A stretch of DNA of 26,171 nt, taken from positions 1 through 26,171 of IMG/VR virus record IMGVR_UViG_3300008110_005146; one strand, 5' to 3'. Source of the DNA: a virus. Each line of letters starts with the position of its first letter. Position 1 is the stretch's first letter. The notes under the pieces are model-generated. The model saw only the letters and a program-made list of their open reading frames with translations, ran no database searches and had not been told where the DNA came from. The translations under genes were made by a program, and so were the position numbers. Below are positions 5,297 through 11,841 of this stretch, piece by piece.

Positions 5297-6157
5297 TTAT
5301 TTTTTTATTGAGGATGGATTAAATTTTCCATCCCATAATGATTTATTAACTTTTTCTATTGGAACACAATTTGGCACCATACGACCATTTTTATCTTTCA
5401 TGCCTCTTTGGGTGTATCCTTCCCAGCATGCTTTTTGTAAATTATTCCATTTATCTTCTTCTTCATTGTCAGACTCATAATCTTCTTCGTCAGCAGATTT
5501 AACTACTGGCCAATTTACATCATTTTTCATAGGATCTCCTATTGGAGCTGGGCCAGATGATCCTTCTTCTATTTCTAATTCTGCCTCTGGCGCATCTTCT
5601 GATTCTGATTCTTCTTCCACATCGTCTTCTTCTGGAACTTCAATCATAGATTCAATTGCTTCCATGAGATGCTCAATAACCATTCCAAGTTGTTCTTTTG
5701 TTATTTCTGATCTTAATGCTTTAGAAATTTCTTCATCATCTGGAATTTCAACTACTGTATCTACTGGATTAACTACATCGTCTAGGATATCTTTAATTTC
5801 TTCTACTAATTCATTAGTGGTTAATGACTTTTTCATATTTTTTTCTCTTTCTACGATTTTACGAGACCAAGAGAATCCTGCGTCTCCGCCCCATGCTAAC
5901 CACATAATTTTTCCGTTAGATGGATTTTCTGCATTGCCCCAGTCTTTACCTTTTTTATCTACTTCATGACGTGAAAAGAAAGAATACATTCTTTTAACTG
6001 TTGATAGGCTAAGTGTTTCTCCTCTAGCAAGTTGTCCTGCACGAGTCCAGCCTACTGCTGTTCCTGCGCCTTTAGCTTTTCCTTGTTCTTTTAATTTAAT
6101 TGCACGGCGGGCTGCAGATTGCATTCCAGCGGTTGGTTTATATCCTTCTTTAGCCAT
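5297..6157 (-). CDS. Phage protein with RHEVDKK/WLAWGGDAG domain and acidic middle, 286 aa
   Basis: ATG at 6157 after AAGGAG at 5 nt. Three parts are visible. Residues 1-110 are basic with motifs AGTAVGWTRAGQLARGE, TVKRMYSFFSRHEVDKKGK and IMWLAWGGDAGFSWSRKIVE, a combination I associate from memory with phage head-region proteins next to prohead proteases. Residues about 110-225 are very acidic (runs of Glu/Asp), probably disordered. The C-terminus has a Cys-bracketed segment (C245 WEGYTQRGMKDKNGRM and VPNCVPIEK), also common in phage structural proteins. A DNA-binding or scaffold-like virion role is possible but unproven. It is the last gene before the WhiB promoter. Confidence 0.82.
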   Translation of the reverse strand: MAKEGYKPTAGMQSAARRAIKLKEQGKAKGAGTAVGWTRAGQLARGETLSLSTVKRMYSFFSRHEVDKKGKDWGNAENPSNGKIMWLAWGGDAGFSWSRKIVEREKNMKKSLTTNELVEEIKDILDDVVNPVDTVVEIPDDEEISKALRSEITKEQLGMVIEHLMEAIESMIEVPEEDDVEEESESEDAPEAELEIEEGSSGPAPIGDPMKNDVNWPVVKSADEEDYESDNEEEDKWNNLQKACWEGYTQRGMKDKNGRMVPNCVPIEKVNKSLWDGKFNPSSIKK

Positions 6158-6300
6158 TATTTCTCCTTAACGTTAATTATTTTAACGTTTTTAATTTCGT
6201 CATCTACGCCAAATATATCATTTGCATAGTCTAGAGCATCATTTTCGTCAAAGGCTTCTACTTCTACCTCTACCTCTAATTTTACTCTATAGGTATTCAT
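6157..6300 (-). CDS. Small beta-alpha-beta protein, 47 aa
   Basis: ATG at 6300 directly abuts the endolysin stop (TAAATG) and the gene ends TAATG at the next start. The chain reads MNTYRVKLEVEVEVEAFDEN, then a helix DALDYANDIFG and a strand KNVKIINVKEK, a compact beta-alpha-beta pattern. It carries the AAGGAG for the downstream gene in its last codons. No known function. Gap filling, coupled junctions and sensible secondary structure support it. Confidence 0.75.
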   Translation of the reverse strand: MNTYRVKLEVEVEVEAFDENDALDYANDIFGVDDEIKNVKIINVKEK

Positions 6301-6885
6301 TTACTTAATTGCTTGACCACACTCTGAACATGTTTTTGCTTTTTTAGTTGTTTTTGCAACAGGTTCAGATTTTTTAACAGGGCTTGCTCCAAATTTAGGT
6401 CTTCCAAATCCAACAATTGAAACCATTATATTCTTTTTATTTTTCTTATATGCACGAAGTTTTTTGCAAACTTCTCCGCCATTTCTTTGGCTTCCTTTAG
6501 GATCTCCAGAAGTATTACCTTCAATGCACCAAACTGTTCCGTCTCCATTGTCTACTGCAACTATTCCTACATGTGATATTCTGTCTACACCATCTGATGG
6601 GAAATCAAAATACGCAATATCTCCTGGTTCTGGATCTGCAATATCTCCATCTATCCATTGACCAGCTTTTTTAAATGCTGCTGCTCCGCCTGGAGTATAA
6701 ACTGTATTAGGAACTTTTACTCCTGCTTCGTTTGCACACCACATGACAAATGAACCACACCATGGTTGAAAATTAGCTTTAGTAAATGCACCATATTTTG
6801 TTTCATTGTCTTTAGGACCCTCTACGGTTCCAATTTCAGTTGTAGCAACTTCAACAAGTTTTGCTGCTGATCCTAGTTCAGCCAT
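6301..6885 (-). CDS. CHAP-domain endolysin
   Basis: 194 aa. The CHAP cysteine peptidase/amidase signature is clear: nucleophile C43 in PWCGSFVMWC, GDIAYFDF near 88-95, His105 in ISHVGIV, and E122/N124 in CIEGNTSG. The protein should cleave peptidoglycan stem peptides or the amide bond to muramic acid during lysis. After the catalytic domain (to about residue 160) comes a basic linker (SPVKKSEPVAKTTKKAK) and a terminal CSECGQAIK, half of a zinc ribbon, perhaps a minimal wall-binding tail. No signal peptide, so export would need a holin; holin-like genes lie just upstream. Shine-Dalgarno GGAGAAGG precedes the ATG, which overlaps the upstream gene by 13 nt. Confidence 0.92.
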   Translation of the reverse strand: MAELGSAAKLVEVATTEIGTVEGPKDNETKYGAFTKANFQPWCGSFVMWCANEAGVKVPNTVYTPGGAAAFKKAGQWIDGDIADPEPGDIAYFDFPSDGVDRISHVGIVAVDNGDGTVWCIEGNTSGDPKGSQRNGGEVCKKLRAYKKNKKNIMVSIVGFGRPKFGASPVKKSEPVAKTTKKAKTCSECGQAIK

Positions 6886-7067
6886 GATTTACCTTCTCCT
6901 AAAATTGTTTTTTTAACTTTAGATTCATTAGCAGTTGCTGCATATAACGCTCTTTGGTGTGCTAATGCTCTTGATTTGCTTGGATGACAACCTTTTAGTT
7001 CACCTTTATCATTTACTACTGCAAATCCTCTGCAACCTGCAGTGTTTTGTTTAATGTTATATGGCAT
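6873..7067 (-). CDS. Small Cys/His phage protein, 64 aa
   Basis: Starts MPYNIKQNTAGCRGFAVVND, then KGELKGCHPSKSRALAHQRALYAATA. The pattern (C12 ... GFAVV...G..GCHP.K..A..Q..ALYA) recurs in phage head-maturation regions in my memory, often fused to or next to prohead protease genes; here it is a stand-alone gene before the endolysin. C12 and C27-H28 could bind a metal. AAGGA 8 nt upstream. Overlaps the endolysin by 13 nt. Function unknown. Confidence 0.82.
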   Translation of the reverse strand: MPYNIKQNTAGCRGFAVVNDKGELKGCHPSKSRALAHQRALYAATANESKVKKTILGEGKSWLN

Positions 7068-7070
7068 GTA

Positions 7071-7481
7071 TTATTCCTTATCCCAGTTAGTGTCTACTGG
7101 CTGCTCTGCTGGCATTGCGCCATCTGGTTTAGCAAGTCTACGTGCCTTTGCTTCATCAATTTCAGCTTCTAATTTTTTATCTGCCTGTGTATTTTTTGCA
7201 TCAATTTCTTTATTAGCAATCTGTGCAGACATTATATCTTTAGCGCCTGACTGTCCAATTAACAAACCAGCTAATGTTCCAGTAATAAATGTAGCAACGC
7301 TACCTAATACGTTAAAAAACATTTTATCATTTTCAGATTGCCCAGTAATTGGTTGTGTAACAAATATTAGGGCATACATAATACCTACTGCAGTAATAAA
7401 TAAAATAGATCCTAATGTAATTCCTAAAATAAATTTAAGACGAGCATCTAATTCTGCTGGGGTTAATCTTTCTTTAGCCAT
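7071..7481 (-). CDS. Two-helix membrane protein, holin-like
   Basis: 136 aa. A charged N-terminus (MAKERLTPAELDARLKFILG) leads to transmembrane helix 1 (residues about 17-42, TLGSILFITAVGIMYALIFV), a short polar loop with GQSENDK, helix 2 (about 54-76, FFNVLGSVATFITGTLAGLLIG), and a long cytoplasmic predicted coiled-coil tail ending MPAEQPVDTNWDKE. Two helices plus a charged tail in a lysis cassette fit a class II holin or a holin-associated protein. AGGAAA lies before the ATG; 8-nt overlap with the lipoprotein gene. Which of this and 7704-7892 forms the lethal pore cannot be told from sequence. Confidence 0.85.
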   Translation of the reverse strand: MAKERLTPAELDARLKFILGITLGSILFITAVGIMYALIFVTQPITGQSENDKMFFNVLGSVATFITGTLAGLLIGQSGAKDIMSAQIANKEIDAKNTQADKKLEAEIDEAKARRLAKPDGAMPAEQPVDTNWDKE

Positions 7482-7671
7482 TTACAATTTCCTTTGTGTC
7501 TGCTAGATCTTCTGGACACGCTCCGTTAGCTGTACAGATTGGTGGTTTGCATTCTGCATTTTGCCAATTAGCGGGATCTTGACATGGATATCGATAATGA
7601 CCATCATAGCCACATCCACTTATAGACAATACCAAAAGGCTAGACGCCAAAAACACCTTTACTTTTTTCAT
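7474..7671 (-). CDS. Small lipoprotein, 65 aa
   Basis: A lipoprotein signal peptide: MKKVKVFLASSLLVLSISGC with lipobox SISG-C20, where C20 would be lipidated. The mature part (CGYDGHYRYPCQDPANWQ onward) has four more Cys (C30, C41, C46, C52) suggesting disulfides, and motifs GYDGxxRYPCQ and CKPPIC that I recall from phage lysis regions. No domain function is known. Position between two holin-like genes and the endolysin suggests an envelope role in lysis, spanin-like by analogy. The ATG is 6 nt after an extended -10 box, so it probably has a leaderless transcript. Confidence 0.88.
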   Translation of the reverse strand: MKKVKVFLASSLLVLSISGCGYDGHYRYPCQDPANWQNAECKPPICTANGACPEDLADTKEIVNG

Positions 7672-7677
7672 AAGTCT

Positions 7678-7686
7678 ATTATAGCA
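7678..7686 (-). promoter_or_regulatory. Extended -10 promoter of the lipoprotein gene, leaderless configuration
   Basis: TGCTATAAT on the minus strand (7678-7686): a perfect TATAAT with the extended TGn element. No convincing -35 lies 16-18 nt upstream, normal for extended -10 promoters. The ATG at 7671 follows 6 nt after the box, so the start of transcription should coincide with the start codon. Confidence 0.75.
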
Positions 7687-7703
7687 AATATGGCTTCTGG
7701 GTG

Positions 7704-7892
7704 CTACTCTTCTTCTTTTTCGGCTCTTTCTCTAATACCTATTGTTAAAAACCATACCGCTACTGAGGCTAAAGTTACGTACCCAACTACGGTTTTAGCG
7801 CTTCCTTCCAATACTACCCAGGCCACAAAAAATCCTAGAAATGTAAAGTTTTCGCTAAGTATAGCTATTATTCTTTTTTTCAACCAGTTCAT
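7704..7892 (-). CDS. Small holin-like membrane protein, 62 aa
   Basis: MNWLKKRIIAILSEN gives an amphipathic basic start, then two hydrophobic helices (about 15-31, FTFLGFFVAWVVLEGSA; about 34-53, TVVGYVTLASVAVWFLTIGI) and a charged RERAEKEEE tail. Size, basic start, two helices and charged tail match small phage holins. ATG follows the AAGGGGG of the upstream gene's last codons, separated from its stop by one base, so it is coupled to the giant secreted protein. The alternative is a non-lytic membrane protein. Confidence 0.82.
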   Translation of the reverse strand: MNWLKKRIIAILSENFTFLGFFVAWVVLEGSAKTVVGYVTLASVAVWFLTIGIRERAEKEEE

Positions 7893-7893
7893 A

Positions 7894-10377
7894 TTACCCC
7901 CTTATTCTCATTATTGCACTGCCAAGAATTACTTGACCAACTAAAACTGCTGCCACTAATACTTCTTTGGCCTTTTGTCTTTCTTGTGGCGACATATCTG
8001 CGCCAATATTTGATAATGCTTTAAACACTTCACATTGTTGCTCTTCTGTTAATCCCTCAATAGCTTCTTCTGGGTTAAAGCAACCAGATATAGCTCCAAT
8101 TAAAGCAGCTGGGGATTCTAATGTCAATAAAGCTGAGGCTACCTCTGCTGTAATAACCACAGGATTTCCGTTTAAATCTTCTCTTACTTCTACTGGTATT
8201 AATGGTGGAAGATCTGAATACTCAAGACCTGCTGCTTTTATGTCTGCTACTTCTACTGGTGCACCTTCTGCTGACTCTACTAGAACATCAGCAACTAATT
8301 CTTTTTCTGCTAATGTAAATTTACCATCTTCTGCCAGCGCTTCTGCTAAATTTGTTACTTCTTCAACAGTAATTTCTCCATCTGCTGATAATATTTCTGT
8401 GATTAATTCTGCTTCTGATTCTGTTAATCCGCCTTCAGATAAATCAGAAGATACCTCTGACATAACATCTAAAGATATTTCTCCATTTTCAGATAACATT
8501 TCCACTACTGATTCTATATCTGATTCTGTTAATACACCTTCATCAATTAAATTGCTAATAATTTCTTGTGCTTCTTCAACTGTTATTTCTTCTTGAGTAG
8601 GCTCTTCAATTATTGGTTCTTCAATTATTGGCTCTTCAATAATTGGTTCTTCAATAATTGGTTCTTCAATAATTGGTTCTTCAATAATTGGTTCTTCAAT
8701 AATTGGATCAACTGGTGTTATATAAGATGGTTGTGACGGAACGCTTACAACTTCTTCTGGTGGTATAGATATGGTGACCTCTGAATATTGACTAACAGGA
8801 CCAGACCAGTTAGCAATTCTAATTGTATATGTAGCACCTTCTGTTAAACCAGTTAACTGAATAGAGTCTGGTGCTCCATCTGTATTATATGTCCCACCAG
8901 CATATGGATTTTCTGCATTTGGATCATCTGTTATTACTTGATAAAACCAAGTATTTGCTTCATATCCAGATGGTAACTCTGGCGATACCGTTACGGTTGT
9001 ACCATCAACTATTGGCTGTGACAATAGGGGTGCTGGTGTTGGTATATTATTATTAATAGCGGTAGTTAGTTCTTGAGCGTTTGTATTTAAAGATGTTTGT
9101 AGATTTGTTTTTGTGATTAATGCCGTATTTATAGAATTAGTTAATGATGTTGTATTAATTGAATTTATTGCTGAGGTGTTTAAACTATTTTGAGCAACTA
9201 CTGGGCTGAGACTTTGATTTAATTGTGTAATAATTGCATTTGCTGCATCTACTGCTGACTGAACAGTTGATGTATTCGGATCTACATATGGAGTAAATGT
9301 TGCACCCTGACTTATTTGTCCAGAAAAACCAGAACCAGTATTTGTATCTTCAATTGGTGTAACTACCCCATTTGTTGTTTCTCTATAATTAAACCTGGAT
9401 CCATTTGGAATCGGACCAGTAGCAGTTACATTAGCCATCCATGCACCATCAGTTGGATTTACATCTGCATTAAATCTGATTTGAACCATTTGTGTTGAAG
9501 CATCTTGTTGTGGATATGGACGAACATCCCAAGCAATATCTAATGATGAGCCTGTTGTTGAATAAGTTATTCCAGTTCCTGTACTCCAGGTAGTCCAATC
9601 CCATCCAGCAATAGAAACTGAAGGGGCATTTGGAGTTTGATGGTAAACCCAACCTTCATCTACTCCAAAAGTAATTGTGGCATTTGATCCTACGTAAACA
9701 TTGTTGTATAAAGTTCCACCCATTTGTAAATTAAATGGAAGATTCATACGAATACCAGCATCATCTACTCCAGCAAGCACGTTTGTTGTAGTTCCAATTG
9801 TTGCTTGTAAGTTATTAACTGCTGTTTGAGCATTATCAATTGCAATATTAGCTTGAGTTAATTCTGTCTGTGCAGTTGCTTGTGCTGCAGAGGCTGCAGT
9901 TTTTGCTGCAGTAACTTGAGATATTTCAGTTTGTGCTGTAGTGACAGTAATACTATCTACTGCTGTTTGAGCAGATATAATGGTTGTTTTAGCGTCTTGA
10001 ACTATTTGTGAACTTTGATCCGTAGGAGTAGTAGTTAAATCTATATTACTAATTGTTGCTGTTGCTGTATCTATTAAATTAACTGCAGTTTGAGCAGTTG
10101 AAATGCTTTGAGTTACTTGTGTTACCGCTGTTTGAGCTTGAGACAACTCTGTTTGTGCCACTGATACCAGCACTGTAGATGAATCTGTGGCTGAAATAGC
10201 CTGTTGAACTTCTGTAGTAGCTGTTGCGATTGCTGTATTGACTGCTTGTTGTGCTGGACTTACTACTACTTGTTCTTGTCCACCTTGATCTGTAGCCCAT
10301 GCATAACTTGGTCCAATAAAAAATAGCCAACCTGTTACAAAAAGGCTAGCTAAAAAGTATTTTAACTTTCTACTCAA
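7894..10377 (-). CDS. Large secreted modular protein, TTG start, 827 aa
   Basis: I start at TTG 10377, 6 nt after GGAG (10384-10387); the TTG at 10389 lies within or above that site. Order of parts: signal peptide (MSRKLKYFLASLFVTGWLFF..., cleavage near SYAWA); about 170 residues of Ala/Thr/Gln-rich heptads with repeated TAQTELxQA-like units, probably a fibrous coiled coil; a beta domain near 205-345 (LPFNLQMGGTLYNNVYVGSN, then GWDWTTW) resembling nidogen-like or tail-fibre sandwiches; more coiled coil; an Fn3-like domain about 445-535 (TGLTEGATYTIRI); seven PIIEE repeats; about 150 acidic residues with DGEIT helix units; a C-terminal hydrophobic helix. It should be exported and remain at the cell surface. 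Adhesion, exclusion or virion attachment are inferences. Confidence 0.85.
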   Translation of the reverse strand: MSRKLKYFLASLFVTGWLFFIGPSYAWATDQGGQEQVVVSPAQQAVNTAIATATTEVQQAISATDSSTVLVSVAQTELSQAQTAVTQVTQSISTAQTAVNLIDTATATISNIDLTTTPTDQSSQIVQDAKTTIISAQTAVDSITVTTAQTEISQVTAAKTAASAAQATAQTELTQANIAIDNAQTAVNNLQATIGTTTNVLAGVDDAGIRMNLPFNLQMGGTLYNNVYVGSNATITFGVDEGWVYHQTPNAPSVSIAGWDWTTWSTGTGITYSTTGSSLDIAWDVRPYPQQDASTQMVQIRFNADVNPTDGAWMANVTATGPIPNGSRFNYRETTNGVVTPIEDTNTGSGFSGQISQGATFTPYVDPNTSTVQSAVDAANAIITQLNQSLSPVVAQNSLNTSAINSINTTSLTNSINTALITKTNLQTSLNTNAQELTTAINNNIPTPAPLLSQPIVDGTTVTVSPELPSGYEANTWFYQVITDDPNAENPYAGGTYNTDGAPDSIQLTGLTEGATYTIRIANWSGPVSQYSEVTISIPPEEVVSVPSQPSYITPVDPIIEEPIIEEPIIEEPIIEEPIIEEPIIEEPIIEEPTQEEITVEEAQEIISNLIDEGVLTESDIESVVEMLSENGEISLDVMSEVSSDLSEGGLTESEAELITEILSADGEITVEEVTNLAEALAEDGKFTLAEKELVADVLVESAEGAPVEVADIKAAGLEYSDLPPLIPVEVREDLNGNPVVITAEVASALLTLESPAALIGAISGCFNPEEAIEGLTEEQQCEVFKALSNIGADMSPQERQKAKEVLVAAVLVGQVILGSAIMRIRG
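8602..8706 (-). repeat. Seven tandem 15-bp units encoding PIIEE
   Basis: Seven in-register copies of a 15-bp unit (plus-strand TTCTTCAATAATTGG with single-base variants), 105 bp in all, inside the large secreted protein gene. The first two copies read CAATTATTGG, the rest CAATAATTGG, so later copies look recently expanded. It encodes a Pro-rich acidic spacer between the Fn3-like domain and the helical C-terminus. Copy number likely varies by slippage. Confidence 0.92.
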
Positions 10378-10414
10378 TTGGTTCTCCAATGCAACAAAAT
10401 TTTTGTTACATTGG
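10377..10414 (-). promoter_or_regulatory. Competing hairpins over the ribosome binding site of the large secreted protein
   Basis: In the minus-strand RNA, 10414-10401 and 10399-10386 form a 14-bp stem with a single-base centre, complete if one U-G wobble is allowed (arms CCAAUGUAACAAAA and UUUUGUUGCAUUGG). Its 3' arm ends in the GG of the GGAG Shine-Dalgarno. The same AUUGG can instead pair with CCAAU just downstream (10377-10390, loop AGAA). The two stems exclude each other and both touch the initiation region. The stop of the upstream gene (10406-10408) lies in the 5' arm, so a translating ribosome would open the first stem. Confidence 0.6.
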
Positions 10415-10534
10415 AATTATATCATGTGAATATCCACAAGATGAACAAGGTGGTACAACTTCTGTTTCATCAAACTTACGAGTAACTTCTAAAGACTTAT
10501 CGCAAGTGATACAACTGTATTCGTATATTGGCAT
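10406..10534 (-). CDS. FmdB-like zinc ribbon, 42 aa
   Basis: Starts MPIYEYSCITCDK with C8/C11 and has C30/C33 in PPCSSCGYS, the signature of the FmdB-type putative regulatory zinc ribbon (MPxYEYxCxxC...CxxCG). Family members are usually 60-100 aa; this is the bare ribbon. ATG shares a base with the nuclease stop (TAATG). TAA at 10406 lies in the 5' arm of the hairpin before the large secreted protein gene, so its translation could control that gene. Confidence 0.8.
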   Translation of the reverse strand: MPIYEYSCITCDKSLEVTRKFDETEVVPPCSSCGYSHDIIPM

Positions 10535-10941
10535 TATTTACCGCTCTTCTTTCTTTTCTCTGCTAAGGCAACAAAATCTTTAACTTTAGTTTCTCCCATA
10601 TATCCCCAAGCATATCCATCTTCAATCATCTGTTCATTTACAGACTTTGTATTACCATCAAGATAAACCCATCCTAGTATTCTGCCATATTTTTCTGAAC
10701 TGTCTGGTTTTTCTGTTTTAACAACTATATCTTTAGCATCTTTAAACTTATATTTAAGATATTCTTTAGATTCTAATCCTAAAGTTTTTTCTAATTTATC
10801 TGTTGTTCTAGATTCTGGGGTGTCTATTCCAGCCAATCTTAATCTTTGAGAGTATGAAATATTAAAACCAAGATCAATATCTACATCTATTGTATCTCCA
10901 TCAACTATTTTTGTAACTTGTTTAACCCTATATTCAAACAT
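10534..10941 (-). CDS. Staphylococcal-nuclease-type thermonuclease, intracellular
   Basis: 135 aa covering the complete SNase OB-fold. Key residues fall at the same numbers as in mature staphylococcal nuclease: D21, R35, D40, T41, E43 (RLRLAGIDTPES) and R87 (YGRILG). The family motif IVDGDTIDV is at 12-20. It should be a calcium-dependent nuclease cutting DNA and RNA to 3'-phosphates. Unlike most bacterial members it has no signal peptide, so it would act in the cytoplasm (host genome degradation, nucleotide salvage) or after lysis. GGAG lies 8 nt before the ATG, which shares one base with the stop of the LLM gene. Confidence 0.92.
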   Translation of the reverse strand: MFEYRVKQVTKIVDGDTIDVDIDLGFNISYSQRLRLAGIDTPESRTTDKLEKTLGLESKEYLKYKFKDAKDIVVKTEKPDSSEKYGRILGWVYLDGNTKSVNEQMIEDGYAWGYMGETKVKDFVALAEKRKKSGK

Positions 10942-11720
10942 TACTTTATCTCCTTTATTGTTTTTACTAAATCATGTATTCTATGTTTTTGTAGATCTCC
11001 AAATCCTGCAGATACCATTATATCTTTTATTCCAATATCATGTAGTTTTAGTATATTGCTCATAACCTTATCTTTAGTTCCACAATATTCTGGATCTAAG
11101 CCCTGAATTGTTTTATTTTTAAAAATTTCATCAATTTCTTCTTGAGTTTCTCTTATGCATAAAATAAGATTTACTATCTTTTTATTGATATTTTTGCTAT
11201 ATATATTTTTATCTATATATGGATATAATTCAATTATTAAAGCATCTGCATATTTTTCTGCAGCTACCAGTATTTTTTCGGAAGATCCACTTATGGCTAT
11301 TTCTGGCTTATCCCCTGGTAAACTTTTAAATATTTCTAAAAATTTATCAAGGTGATCTCTTCTAGAGTCTAGATCCATTTTTTCTGTAATTCTGTCTATT
11401 GTTGGAACTGGTGTGTCTTCGTCTTCTAGCAAATTACCAGCAACAAAATTTATAATTAATCTATTATCTTGAATTTCTTTAAAGCCATCACATTGCATTT
11501 TTAAATATTCTGGGCTTATTGAGTGTGGTCTTATTGCAATCATATATTTAATTTTTTGATTTTTATTAATTATGTGTGGAATTTTTATAAAAGAGTCTGG
11601 TGTATTTGAATGGTATGTTAATAAAACAGAATCATATCCTGCATTATCTAAATCATTTGAAAGATCAATTAAATTTTCTACAGAATAGTTTTCTCTAGCA
11701 AGCCAATGAAAATTAAACAT
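10941..11720 (-). CDS. LLM-class flavin-dependent monooxygenase (SsuD/luciferase-like)
   Basis: 259 aa. The N-terminus (FHWLAREN, then LIDLSNDLDNAGYDSVLLTY) and following strand/helix IKYMIAIRPHSISPEYLKMQ match the TIM-barrel start of SsuD-type alkanesulfonate monooxygenases, as do INFVAGN and the later ISGSSEKILVAAEKYADALI and GTKDKVMSNILKLHDIGIKDIMVS. Members use reduced FMN and O2 to oxidise sulfonates, aldehydes or other small molecules; the substrate here is unknown. It is shorter than typical (about 330-380 aa), losing length mainly in the mid-barrel insertion, but beginning and end are both present. AAGGA lies 3 nt before the ATG. Flavin monooxygenases are rare in phages, so this is a candidate auxiliary metabolic gene. 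Its long GC-rich leader is odd. Confidence 0.85.
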   Translation of the reverse strand: MFNFHWLARENYSVENLIDLSNDLDNAGYDSVLLTYHSNTPDSFIKIPHIINKNQKIKYMIAIRPHSISPEYLKMQCDGFKEIQDNRLIINFVAGNLLEDEDTPVPTIDRITEKMDLDSRRDHLDKFLEIFKSLPGDKPEIAISGSSEKILVAAEKYADALIIELYPYIDKNIYSKNINKKIVNLILCIRETQEEIDEIFKNKTIQGLDPEYCGTKDKVMSNILKLHDIGIKDIMVSAGFGDLQKHRIHDLVKTIKEIK

Positions 11721-11835
11721 ACTTCCTTAATTGTTAGGAGCCTTTTACAGACATGCTCAGGTCTATCCAGTTATTTAATGTCGCTGTCTCCCCCGACGGT
11801 ATCTGCGACTTCCCAGTGACGGGATGCAGACTTCT
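11721..11835 (-). ncRNA. GC-rich structured leader or short peptide gene between Hsp20 and the monooxygenase
   Basis: No normal gene occupies these 115 nt. On the minus strand, after TATAAT at 11836-11841, the first 55 or so bases are about 60% G+C while flanks are very AT-rich. Stems visible: UCUGC/GCAGA enclosing UCCC/GGGA, and GUCGC/GCGAC, which shares bases with the first and so excludes it, a switch-like arrangement. Alternatively a frame from CTG (11829, 6 nt after the -10) runs 31 codons to TAA (11734-11736): MHPVTGKSQIPSGETA..., but its GC-rich third positions differ from all neighbours. It matches no riboswitch class I know. The last 15 nt carry the monooxygenase Shine-Dalgarno. Confidence 0.45.
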
Positions 11836-11841
11836 ATTATA
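11836..11841 (-). promoter_or_regulatory. -10 box upstream of the monooxygenase leader
   Basis: Perfect TATAAT immediately after the Hsp20 stop codon. Hexamers 16-18 nt upstream are poor (A-rich, TAAAAC at 17), so strength depends on the -10 or an activator. Transcription would start about 11829, at the base of the first GC-rich stem. Confidence 0.55.

Noticed and set aside
7967-8596. Long plus-strand Ser-rich open frame
   Set aside because: Mirror of the Glu/Ala/Ser-rich C-terminal part of the large secreted protein; low-complexity shadow.
8602-8706. Regular short repeats that might be taken for a CRISPR array
   Set aside because: The 15-bp units are directly abutting, without spacers, and encode an in-frame PIIEE repeat.
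11760-11800. CUGGAUA and ACCUGAG in the GC-rich leader as a TPP riboswitch
   Set aside because: The two motifs are in the wrong order and the conserved CUGAGA and UGCCAGCG context is missing.
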